NCBI RefSeq assembly: GCF_014297575.1
Contig: NZ_CP060412.1
Coordinates: 4,278,001 to 4,342,000, forward strand
Reading direction: 5' to 3'
Length of the DNA: 64,000 nucleotides
Source of the DNA: Dyella telluris
Lineage (GTDB): Bacteria; Pseudomonadota; Gammaproteobacteria; Xanthomonadales; Rhodanobacteraceae
Shown here: one piece after another, positions 54,939 through 64,000 of the stretch
Position numbering within the stretch: position 1 is the stretch's first letter
How the letters are laid out: every line of letters starts with the position of its first letter
Position numbers and translations under genes: made by a program
The notes under the pieces: generated by a model
Seen by the model: only the letters and a program-made list of their open reading frames with translations
The model's database searches: none
Told to the model about the DNA's origin: nothing

Positions 54939-56051
54939 TCAGGCGGGCGCGAGGCTGTAGCGCTCCAGCATGTGGCCATGAAGCAGTGCCTCGCTGGGTT
55001 CGGCAGAGCGATCCTTGCTGTTGCCGGCCAGGAGCCTGGCATGGGCGAGCATGCCATGGCATTGCTCAGCGTTCATGCCCAGCAATTGCTCCAGCGCCTG
55101 GCGCCTTAGTGGTAGCCACGGAGACAGCCATGCGGCCTTCGCGTCAAGGGTGTGCCGGCGCAGATAGGCGAGGTCGCCGGTCTGCATGGTCCGTGAAAAA
55201 GCCAACTCGAACTGGAGCGTATTGACGAAGTCGGCGAGCGCATCGCGGGTTGAGGCATCCATCTGCCGGATCATCGCGTCGGCCGGTTCCTGCCAGGCGA
55301 TCGCCTTCGCCCAATGCCCGCGATTCTGATCTGCCTTGTGCCGATACCACAGTGCGATCAGCGGCGCGAGTGCGGGCTGTTGCTCGAGCAGGACCAAGTC
55401 TTCTTCCGGCAATTGATCGGCAGTGCGGCCCGCCATGGAGTTGGCCAGAAGGCGCAACATCGCGTACTCCGGCGCCCATGCCGTGACGGGTTTGCGCAGA
55501 CGCAGCAGCTGCAGTCCATCGGAGGGCAGCTTGCCCAGGTGAGGAACCAGGTTCACCAGTGCCAAACCGGCATTCACGATGGATAGGGCTGCGAGCAGGT
55601 AATCCCCCGTCCCTGAGAGAAATAACCAGGCCAGCAGCCCGGAAAAGATCGCAAGAATCGCGTTGGCGGCCGGCCCGCCAGCACAGAGCCAGAGGCGTTG
55701 GCGGCGCAGCGGCCGGTCAAGGACGTCAATGGCCATGACTATGCCGGCGATGCGCCGTCGGGAAAGCGATGACCAGCGCCAACGCCAGCCGCGCCGCATG
55801 AAATGAATCTCCACGCCCATGACGTTCATCGACCAGAGCGTCATGCCGCCGACGCGAGCGCCCAGGCAGTGGCCAGTTTCATGCACCGTTACGGCTATCA
55901 CCCAGCACAGGCTGGCGGTGACAAGGCCAAACAGCGGCGTGTCGTGGCTGCCACCGAAAGCCGGGAACGAGGCACCGATGGCCGCGACCTGCGTAACGAC
56001 TGTAATGGTCGTTTGCGTGTACCTCGCCAGCCGGTTCTGCCAGGGCTTCAT
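54939..56051 (-). CDS. M50-type membrane zinc metallopeptidase
   Basis: A 370-residue protein. Several helices at the N-terminus carry the zinc motif VTVHETGHCLG (H57-E58-x2-H61) and a second site NLVPHLGKLPSDG (N167, D178) resembling the NxxPxxxLDG motif of site-2 proteases. After the membrane core there is about 190 residues of soluble, mainly helical domain with no match I can name. Such enzymes cleave within or near membranes. It follows an intact amidohydrolase gene by 26 bases and is probably co-transcribed. Confidence 0.7.
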   Translation of the reverse strand: MKPWQNRLARYTQTTITVVTQVAAIGASFPAFGGSHDTPLFGLVTASLCWVIAVTVHETGHCLGARVGGMTLWSMNVMGVEIHFMRRGWRWRWSSLSRRRIAGIVMAIDVLDRPLRRQRLWLCAGGPAANAILAIFSGLLAWLFLSGTGDYLLAALSIVNAGLALVNLVPHLGKLPSDGLQLLRLRKPVTAWAPEYAMLRLLANSMAGRTADQLPEEDLVLLEQQPALAPLIALWYRHKADQNRGHWAKAIAWQEPADAMIRQMDASTRDALADFVNTLQFELAFSRTMQTGDLAYLRRHTLDAKAAWLSPWLPLRRQALEQLLGMNAEQCHGMLAHARLLAGNSKDRSAEPSEALLHGHMLERYSLAPA

Positions 56052-56077
56052 GTGTCACCGCGAAGTTCTGGCACGCC

Positions 56078-57511
56078 TCAATGCAGCCCGACCGTGTCGC
56101 GCGTGGCGTCGAAGATCTTCTGCGTGTCGTAGCCCACGCCGTTCTTGAACACGTAAGGCATATGTTCGATGTCGCTGGTGTTCTTTGCCGGGTCGCCGTC
56201 GATCACCACCAGGTCGGCGCGCTTGCCGACGACCAGCGTGCCCACGTTGTCGTCACGGCCGAGGTACTTCGCGCCGTTGGCGGTGGCTACCTTTACCGCC
56301 TGCTCGAAACCGAAGCCCGCTTCCACCAGCAGCTCGACCTCGCGCTTGGACGAATAGCCCGGCACCACGCCGCCGTAGCCCGTGGGGTCGGTGCCGGCGA
56401 GCAGCAGGCCGCCGGCATCGGCGTACTGCTTTTCCATGCGGGCAAGCTTGAGGTAGGTCTCGGGCGATATGCGTCCCTTGCCGTTCTTCACCTTGTCCCA
56501 GGTGGCTTCGTACTGCGCGCGCACTTCGGGAAGCATGAGGTCCAGCGCGCCCTGCGGTGCCTTGGGCCGGCCCGCCACGAAGGTCTCGAACACGGTCAGC
56601 GTGGAGGTAAGTGCCACGTGGTGATCGATCATGTCCTTCATCAGTGACTTCACCTCGGCGGACTTCGCATCCACGCCGGCCAGCGAATCGGCGACGCCGG
56701 TGCCCTTGGGGCAGGCATCGGGCTGCTTGTCCTTGACGAAGTCGCTGGCCACGAAGAAACCGTGCTCCAGGTTGTCGATGCCCAGGTCCACCGCTTCGCG
56801 ATAGGTCACCGAGCACAGGTGCGCCGTGACCTTGGCCTTGCGCGCATGCGCGGTGTCGATCGCGCGCTTGAGCTCGTCGCGCGAGATCTGCATGTAAGCC
56901 TTGTACGAGGTGACGCCTTCGTCGGACCAGTAGTTGACGGTGCGCTCCGCGTCATCCGCTCCGCTGAGCACATGCACGGCGGGTATGGGCAGGCCGGGGC
57001 CGTTGAGGTACGGGCCGGTCACGTCCATGTCCGGGCCGATGGTCTTGCCGCTGGCAATGGCGTCGCGCACGTTGATGTCGGCGTAGGGCATCATCGAGCC
57101 CGCCGTGCGCATCGTGGTGGTGCCGCCGGCCAGGTACAGGCGCGGGAAGCTGTAACTCATCTCGTTGTATTCGACGCCGCCCGCCGGATAGAACATGTGC
57201 TCGTGCACCATCACGAAGCCGGGCATCAGCGTCTTGCCCTTCGCATCGATGACCTTGGCGTCCTGCGGCACCTTCACCTTGCTGCTCTTGCCCAGTGCCG
57301 TGATGCGGCCTTTCTCGATGACCAGGGTCTGGTCGCGCGCGGCCTTGCTGCCGGTGCCGTCGATGACGGTGGCATGGGTGAACGCGATCAGTGGCTGATC
57401 GTAGGCGACGAAATCCTTGTCCGTGGCCGGTTTGGCGTCGGCGGCCGTGGCGGATGCCGTGCCCAGCAGGCCGGCGAGCGCAAGGGTGAAAAGTGCGGGC
57501 TTCAACGTCAT
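56078..57511 (-). CDS. Secreted metal-dependent amidohydrolase
   Basis: A 477-residue protein with a signal peptide (LKPALFTLALAGLLGTASATA). Its metal-binding motifs are intact: PGFVMVHEHMFY (HxH), VTAHLCSVT, NLEHGFFV and LAGTDPTGYGG. It belongs to the imidazolonepropionase-like amidohydrolase group; the substrate is unknown, perhaps a cyclic amide or dipeptide in the periplasm. The ATG at 57511 is directly preceded by GGGGAG within a perfect hairpin. It follows a thiolase gene. Confidence 0.87.
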   Translation of the reverse strand: MTLKPALFTLALAGLLGTASATAADAKPATDKDFVAYDQPLIAFTHATVIDGTGSKAARDQTLVIEKGRITALGKSSKVKVPQDAKVIDAKGKTLMPGFVMVHEHMFYPAGGVEYNEMSYSFPRLYLAGGTTTMRTAGSMMPYADINVRDAIASGKTIGPDMDVTGPYLNGPGLPIPAVHVLSGADDAERTVNYWSDEGVTSYKAYMQISRDELKRAIDTAHARKAKVTAHLCSVTYREAVDLGIDNLEHGFFVASDFVKDKQPDACPKGTGVADSLAGVDAKSAEVKSLMKDMIDHHVALTSTLTVFETFVAGRPKAPQGALDLMLPEVRAQYEATWDKVKNGKGRISPETYLKLARMEKQYADAGGLLLAGTDPTGYGGVVPGYSSKREVELLVEAGFGFEQAVKVATANGAKYLGRDDNVGTLVVGKRADLVVIDGDPAKNTSDIEHMPYVFKNGVGYDTQKIFDATRDTVGLH

Positions 57512-57544
57512 GGATGCTCCCCATCTCCAGAATGGGGAGCATCC
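57512..57544 (-). promoter_or_regulatory. Perfect hairpin sequestering the amidohydrolase ribosome-binding site
   Basis: On the minus strand, GGATGCTCCCCAT (13 bases), a seven-base loop and ATGGGGAGCATCC pair perfectly. The stem ends exactly one base before the amidohydrolase ATG, so the GGGGAG site is inside the 3' arm. It also lies just after the thiolase stop, where it might act as a processing or termination stem, but no T tract follows. Confidence 0.7.
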
Positions 57545-57567
57545 TAGCAAGCGGCGTCAGCCTGTGG

Positions 57568-58860
57568 TCAGGCGGCCTCGAGCAAGGCCACGGTGCCCTG
57601 GCCGCCATCGGCGCAGATGCTGACGATGGCCAGCGTGCCGGAGGGCATGGCGGCCAGCTCCTTCACCGCCTGGCTCAGGATGCGCGCACCGGTGGCGCCA
57701 AACGGGTGGCCGATGGCCAGGCTGCCGCCGTTGGGGTTCACGCGATCGCGCGGGAACGGACCGAAGTCACGATCGACACCTGCCTTGCGGGTCAGGAAGT
57801 CGCGGTTCTCCAGTGCCGCCATGTGGAACAGCACCTGTGCTGCGAAGGCTTCGTGGATTTCCCACAGCCGCACATCGTCGTAACGCAGGTTGTGGCGGGC
57901 GAGCAGCTTGGGAATGGCAAACGCGGGCGCCATCAGCAGGCCTTCCACGCGGAAGTCGACGGCGGCGATTTCCCAGTCCACCAGCCGCACGCGCGGCACA
58001 TGCGAAGGGATGCGATCCAGACCCTTGTCACTGGCCACCCACAGGCCCGCCGCGCCATCGGTGAGTGGCGAGGAGTTGCCCGCGGTAAGCGTGCCCTGGC
58101 CGCTGGTGCGGTCGAAGGCGGGTGGCAGCTTGGCGAGCTTTTCCAGCGAGGTGTCGGCGCGCGCGATGCCGTCGCGGCGATAATCGCCGATCGGGATCAC
58201 CAGGTCGTCGAAGAAGCCGTTGTTCCAGGCGGCCACCGTGTTCTGGTGGCTGGCCAGGGCGAGGGCGTCTTCGTCCTCGCGCCGGATATGCCAGTCCTTG
58301 GCGGTGATTTCGGTGTGCTCACCCATGCTCAGCCCCGTCGTGCGGTTCACGATGCCGGGGATGTACAGGCTGATGTCACCCAGCTTGAGCGAGAGCGCGT
58401 GCGACACCTTCTCGCCCACCGAGCGCGCCTTCTGGAATTGGCGGATCCAGTCGGAGAGCCGCTGCGGCAGGCCGAGCTGCACGCGGCTGAGGCTGTCCAC
58501 GCCACCCACCAGGGCGAGCTGCAAGCTGTCGTCGTCCAGCATGCCGGCTGCTTCGATCATGCCGATCATGCTGGTGGAGCACGCCATGATGGTGGAGAAG
58601 GCCGGGATGGTCGCCGGGGCGCCGGCATCCATCAGCACCTCGCGGGCGATGTTGCTCCAGGTAAGGTTGGGCACCACCGAGCCCCACGCCGCAAAGTCAG
58701 GCCGCTTGCCGTCCGGCAAACTGGCGAGCATGTGCTGCGCCACCGGTACCGACAGCGCGATGGCATCTTGCGAGGCGAGCGCGCCATCCACCTTGGCAAA
58801 CGGCGTGCGCAGGCCGGAAGCCAACCAGACGGGACGGTCATAACGGGACTTCAAGGCCAT
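57568..58860 (-). CDS. Acetyl-CoA C-acyltransferase (thiolase family)
   Basis: A 430-residue thiolase. The nucleophilic Cys lies in STIMACSTSMIGMIEAAG, the Asn-Glu-type motif is EIHEAFAAQVLFHM (Ile-His instead of Leu-Asn), and the GGSLAIGHPFGATGARI and CADGGQG loops are present. It is FadI-like and longer than the fadA product elsewhere in the window. It likely takes part in beta-oxidation or a related pathway. The ATG at 58860 has AGGA seven bases upstream; 58866 is possible. It follows msrB by 27 bases. Confidence 0.86.
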   Translation of the reverse strand: MALKSRYDRPVWLASGLRTPFAKVDGALASQDAIALSVPVAQHMLASLPDGKRPDFAAWGSVVPNLTWSNIAREVLMDAGAPATIPAFSTIMACSTSMIGMIEAAGMLDDDSLQLALVGGVDSLSRVQLGLPQRLSDWIRQFQKARSVGEKVSHALSLKLGDISLYIPGIVNRTTGLSMGEHTEITAKDWHIRREDEDALALASHQNTVAAWNNGFFDDLVIPIGDYRRDGIARADTSLEKLAKLPPAFDRTSGQGTLTAGNSSPLTDGAAGLWVASDKGLDRIPSHVPRVRLVDWEIAAVDFRVEGLLMAPAFAIPKLLARHNLRYDDVRLWEIHEAFAAQVLFHMAALENRDFLTRKAGVDRDFGPFPRDRVNPNGGSLAIGHPFGATGARILSQAVKELAAMPSGTLAIVSICADGGQGTVALLEAA

Positions 58861-58887
58861 GGGCATGTCCTGGCGAGGTGGGTTGGA

Positions 58888-59376
58888 TCAGTTATCCGCG
58901 TCGTGCCACACCGCGCCCTCGGGCGCGCCGCGCCCCAGCCGGTCCGGCAGCGGGTCGGTGGAAGCGACGAATTCCAGCGAGACGGAGTTGATGCAGTAGC
59001 GCTGGTGCGTCGGCGGCGGGCCATCGTCAAACACGTGGCCTTGATGGCTGCCGCAGCGCGCGCAGCGTATCTCCGTGCGCACCATCCCGTAGCTGGTGTC
59101 GCGGATATAGGCCAGGTGGTGTTCGTCGAACGGCGTGGTGAAGCTCGGCCAGCCGGTGCGGCTGTCGAACTTGTTGCCGGCAAGGAACAGCGGCAGGCCG
59201 CACAGGCGGCACGCGTAGACGCCCGCGCGCTTTTCCGTGAGTAGCACGCCGCAGAAGGGCGATTCCGTTCCATGATCCAGCAGCACCTTGCGCTCGTCGG
59301 CAGTAAGCGCGGCAGCCAGTGCATCGAATTGCTGCGGGGTGGGAGGGGACAGGTCGAAGGTGGAGCGTTGGCTCAC
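58888..59376 (-). CDS. msrB: Peptide-methionine (R)-S-oxide reductase
   Basis: MsrB repairs methionine-R-sulfoxide in proteins. The 162-residue protein has the zinc cysteines CRLC and CARC, the TGWPSFTTPFDEHHL segment and the catalytic Cys in RYCINSVSLEF. The start is GTG with GAGGAG eight bases upstream. It lies between the DksA-like gene and the thiolase gene on the same strand. Confidence 0.95.
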   Translation of the reverse strand: MSQRSTFDLSPPTPQQFDALAAALTADERKVLLDHGTESPFCGVLLTEKRAGVYACRLCGLPLFLAGNKFDSRTGWPSFTTPFDEHHLAYIRDTSYGMVRTEIRCARCGSHQGHVFDDGPPPTHQRYCINSVSLEFVASTDPLPDRLGRGAPEGAVWHDADN

Positions 59377-59399
59377 GGCGTGATCTCCTCGGCAGACAG

Positions 59400-59420
59400 T
59401 CCCGGGCGGGAAGCCCGGGA
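59400..59420 (-). terminator. Hairpin between the DksA-like gene and msrB
   Basis: TCCCGGGC (59400-59407) and GCCCGGGA (59413-59420) form a perfect 8-bp stem around GGGAA. No T tract follows on the minus strand, so termination is possible but weakly supported. Confidence 0.4.
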
Positions 59421-59457
59421 GCCCTATGATCGGGGCGAACGCGCCCGGTACAAGGGG

Positions 59458-59835
59458 TCAGTGCCGACGTTCGCGCGCTTCTTCCTCGGCCACGGTGAGC
59501 ACGGCCTCGGGCTTGGCTTCCAGGCGAGCCTTGGGGATCGGGTCGCCGCTGTCGTCGGAGTAGCCATAGGTGCCGTCGTCGATCTTCTCCAGTGCGCGCT
59601 GGATGTCGTTGACGCGCTGCTCGTCCACGTCGTGCTGGGCCTGGCGCACTTCTTCCTGCGCAAGATCCTGTGCGGAGTCCTCGAACTCCTGGGCTTCGTC
59701 ACCGTGTTCCTCGGTGAAGGCGCGCTTGCGCGCGTTGACGCTCAGTTCGCCGCCAAGCACCTGGCGTTGCAGCGCTTCCAGGCGCTTGCGTTGTTGCGCG
59801 ATGAATTCGGGGCTGAGGGACTGCTCGGCGGACAT
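59458..59835 (-). CDS. DksA/TraR-like protein without zinc-finger cysteines
   Basis: A 125-residue protein with a long N-terminal helical hairpin (QSLSPEFIAQQRKRLEALQR; tip DSAQDLAQEE) and the C-terminal DksA pattern ALEKIDDGTYGYSDDSGDPIP. In DksA the four zinc cysteines sit in GYCxxCG and CxxC near the end. Here those positions are S93, S96, T114 and E117, so no zinc can be bound there. DksA-type proteins act on RNA polymerase through the secondary channel. The ATG at 59835 has GGAG six bases upstream. Confidence 0.82.
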   Translation of the reverse strand: MSAEQSLSPEFIAQQRKRLEALQRQVLGGELSVNARKRAFTEEHGDEAQEFEDSAQDLAQEEVRQAQHDVDEQRVNDIQRALEKIDDGTYGYSDDSGDPIPKARLEAKPEAVLTVAEEEARERRH

Positions 59836-59906
59836 GGCGGACTCCATCGGGAGAGTGCTCCCATAAGCTATGGCACACGCCTCGTTCGTGCGCGGTGAAG
59901 GGCAGT

Positions 59907-59934
59907 GCACCGGCCCGCGAGGACGGGCCGGTGC
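59907..59934. terminator. Strong hairpin downstream of the TonB-dependent receptor gene
   Basis: A perfect 11-bp stem GCACCGGCCCG / CGGGCCGGTGC with a CGAGGA loop, seven bases beyond the receptor's stop on the minus strand. There is no T run, so it may be a factor-dependent terminator or 3'-end stabiliser. Confidence 0.55.
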
Positions 59935-59941
59935 GGTGCGC

Positions 59942-62383
<2,442 letters not shown>

Positions 62384-62762
62384 GCGGTGGTTTCCCCAGT
62401 CTAATAAGCAGTGACGCAGTGCAACAATTGCAGGCTAGCGATGTTGGTCTGCAAGAGTCAACAGCGGTATAGACGGCCAAACATGTCCAATGAACTTTGG
62501 TTTTTTCCTCATAACGACCAAGCATGAGCATGCACGCCAGCGAGGCGGTCGTCGCGTGACGAAAGTGACAGCCGGGCGTCAGGGAGAAGCCGGCGCCGAT
62601 TTCACCCGCATGGGTGTTGCAAATCGTTACTTGCTGATTTCAAAAGATTTCACGTGCTATTGATGCGGCGCTGAACGACCCTATATCCGGCGGATCGCCG
62701 GGAAACCTGTCTTTGTGGGCGCGCGACCCGGCCGGCATGCACCTTCATTCAAGGCGGAACCC
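62384..62762. other. Divergent intergenic region of TonB receptor and EF-G genes
   Basis: These 379 bases hold no recognised gene. They should contain both divergent promoters. A purine-rich GGGGAAA lies before the receptor ATG and AAGGCGG before the EF-G ATG. Short AT-rich patches (for example TTTGGTTTTTTCC near 62496) are less GC-rich than the surroundings, but I could not identify a clear operator. Confidence 0.5.
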
Positions 62763-64000
62763 ATGGCACGCAAGAAGTCGCTTCAGCTGTACCGGAACCT
62801 GGGCATCATCGCGCACATCGACGCGGGCAAGACCACGACCACCGAGCGCATCCTGTACTACACGGGCAGGAAGCATCAGATCGTGGACGTGCACGACACC
62901 AAGGACGGCAAGGGCTCCACCACCACCGATTACCTGGAGCAGGAGCGCAAGCGCGGCATCACCATCCAGTCGGCGGCGGTGTCCACCGAGTGGAAGGGCC
63001 ACCAGATCAACCTGATCGATACGCCAGGACACGTCGATTTCACCATCGAGGTGAATCGCAGCCTGCGCGTGCTCGACGGTGCCGTGGTGGTGTTCGATGG
63101 CGTGGCCGGCGTGGAACCGCAGACCGAGACCAACTGGCGCCTTGCCGACCAGTACAACGTGCCGCGCCTGTGCTACGTCAACAAGATGGACCGCATCGGC
63201 GCGAACTTCGAGCACTGCGTGAAGGGCATCCGCGAGCGCCTGGGTGCCAACGTGCTGCTGTGCCAGGTGCCGCTGGGCAGCCACGACGAATTCATCGGCA
63301 TGGCCGACCTGGTGGCCGGCGTCGGTTACATCTGGAAGGGCGACGACAAGGACAGCCCGTGGGACACCGTGCCGCTGGACGAGATTGCCGGGCGCGTGAA
63401 GTTCTCCGCCGCGGGCGACCAGTCGTGGGTGGCCAACCTTGCCAAGCTGCGCCAGGAAACCCTGGAATATGCGCTGGCGATGGACGATGAAGCCTTCGAT
63501 CGACTGATCGAAACCGGTGAGTTCGATCCGGAAGTGCTCAAGGCCTGCATTCGCAAGGGCTGCGTGTCCGGCAAGCTGGTACCGGTGTTCTGCGGCTCTT
63601 CGTACCGCAACAAGGGCGTGCAGCAGTTGCTGGACGCCGTGATCGACTACCTGCCGTACCCGGGCGAGAACGGTGGCATCGCGCTGGTCGACGAAGATGG
63701 CCATGTCACGGGCGAGCAGGGCGTTATCGACGATGCGCCGGCACGGGCATTGGCGTTCAAGGTGATCAACGACCAGTTCGGCACGCTCACCTTCTGCCGC
63801 ATCTACTCGGGCGTGATCAGCAAGGGCGACACCTTGCTCAACGTCACGCGTGGGCGGAAGGAGCGCATCGGGCGCATCGTGGAAGTGCAGGCCAATGCCA
63901 CCAAGGAAATCGACGAGGTTCGCGCGGGTGATATCTGCGCGTTCGTGTCACTCAAGGAGACCGAAACCGGCGACTCGCTGTCCGATCCCGCGCATCCGGC
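62763..64000 (+). CDS. Elongation factor G-type translational GTPase (partial)
   Basis: The first 412 codons are in the window; the gene runs off the right edge. The GTPase domain has GIIAHIDAGKTTTTERILYYTG (P-loop), a switch I region VHDTKDGKGSTTTDYLEQE, DTPGHVDFTIE and NKMD. Compared with ordinary EF-G (VHDGAATMDWMEQE) the switch I loop is about five residues longer. It is not in a ribosomal-protein operon and may be a second EF-G paralogue (EF-G2-type). No other translation gene adjoins it. Confidence 0.85.
   Translation, partial: MARKKSLQLYRNLGIIAHIDAGKTTTTERILYYTGRKHQIVDVHDTKDGKGSTTTDYLEQERKRGITIQSAAVSTEWKGHQINLIDTPGHVDFTIEVNRSLRVLDGAVVVFDGVAGVEPQTETNWRLADQYNVPRLCYVNKMDRIGANFEHCVKGIRERLGANVLLCQVPLGSHDEFIGMADLVAGVGYIWKGDDKDSPWDTVPLDEIAGRVKFSAAGDQSWVANLAKLRQETLEYALAMDDEAFDRLIETGEFDPEVLKACIRKGCVSGKLVPVFCGSSYRNKGVQQLLDAVIDYLPYPGENGGIALVDEDGHVTGEQGVIDDAPARALAFKVINDQFGTLTFCRIYSGVISKGDTLLNVTRGRKERIGRIVEVQANATKEIDEVRAGDICAFVSLKETETGDSLSDPAHP

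Overview
The window is 64 kb of GC-rich, densely packed chromosome from a gammaproteobacterium. The best guess is Xanthomonadales/Lysobacterales, family Rhodanobacteraceae (Dyella, Luteibacter or Rhodanobacter-like). This is inferred from gene order (nudJ-mnmA-hflD, serC-pheA-aroA, rlmN-pilW-rodZ, yfgM-bamB-der), a MoeB with an N-terminal rhodanese domain, a large TonB-dependent receptor, a YtcJ-type amidohydrolase relative and two families of short dispersed palindromic repeats. No phage genes, transposases or CRISPR arrays were seen. The genes are mostly housekeeping, with a more accessory stretch at about 45-62 kb.

Layout. 0-10 kb: end of ligA, epmA, a VOC protein, aquaporin, an MHS transporter, the nudJ-mnmA-hflD operon (minus), then clpS and clpA. 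10-20 kb: infA, a small PHA-system protein and an FHA membrane protein, then the amino-acid/cell-wall run serC-pheA-aroA-kdsB, a TonB-like periplasmic protein, a low-molecular-weight phosphatase, uvrC, pgsA and a tRNA-Gly(GCC) with a clear promoter and terminator. 20-31 kb: an overlapping three-gene ECF sigma cluster, cycA, a 2OG-Fe(II) oxygenase, DUF2058 and DUF202 proteins, and a fatty-acid beta-oxidation operon headed by a TetR/PsrA-like regulator whose own promoter carries two matching palindromic operators.

31-45 kb: ndk, rlmN, pilW, rodZ, yfgM, bamB, der, moeB, a tandem-GNAT protein, folD, guaB and guaA. The usual ispG-hisS pair between rodZ and yfgM is absent here, and a repeat element separates guaB from guaA. 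45-50.5 kb: SDR oxidoreductase, MFS exporter, tadA, CHAD protein, sirtuin and a HAD phosphatase. 50.8-62.4 kb: an envelope-rich segment with two outer-membrane barrels, an amidohydrolase-like protein that has lost its metal ligands, an M50-type membrane protease, a second and intact secreted amidohydrolase whose ribosome-binding site is buried in a perfect hairpin, a second thiolase, msrB, a DksA-like protein without zinc cysteines, and a TonB-dependent receptor. The window ends inside a divergent EF-G-type GTPase.

No convincing defence or otherwise wholly new multi-gene system was found. The strongest leads are the metal-ligand-free amidohydrolase in its envelope neighbourhood, the SD-sequestering hairpin, the two-operator PsrA-type promoter, the cysteine-free DksA relative and the two REP-like repeat families.
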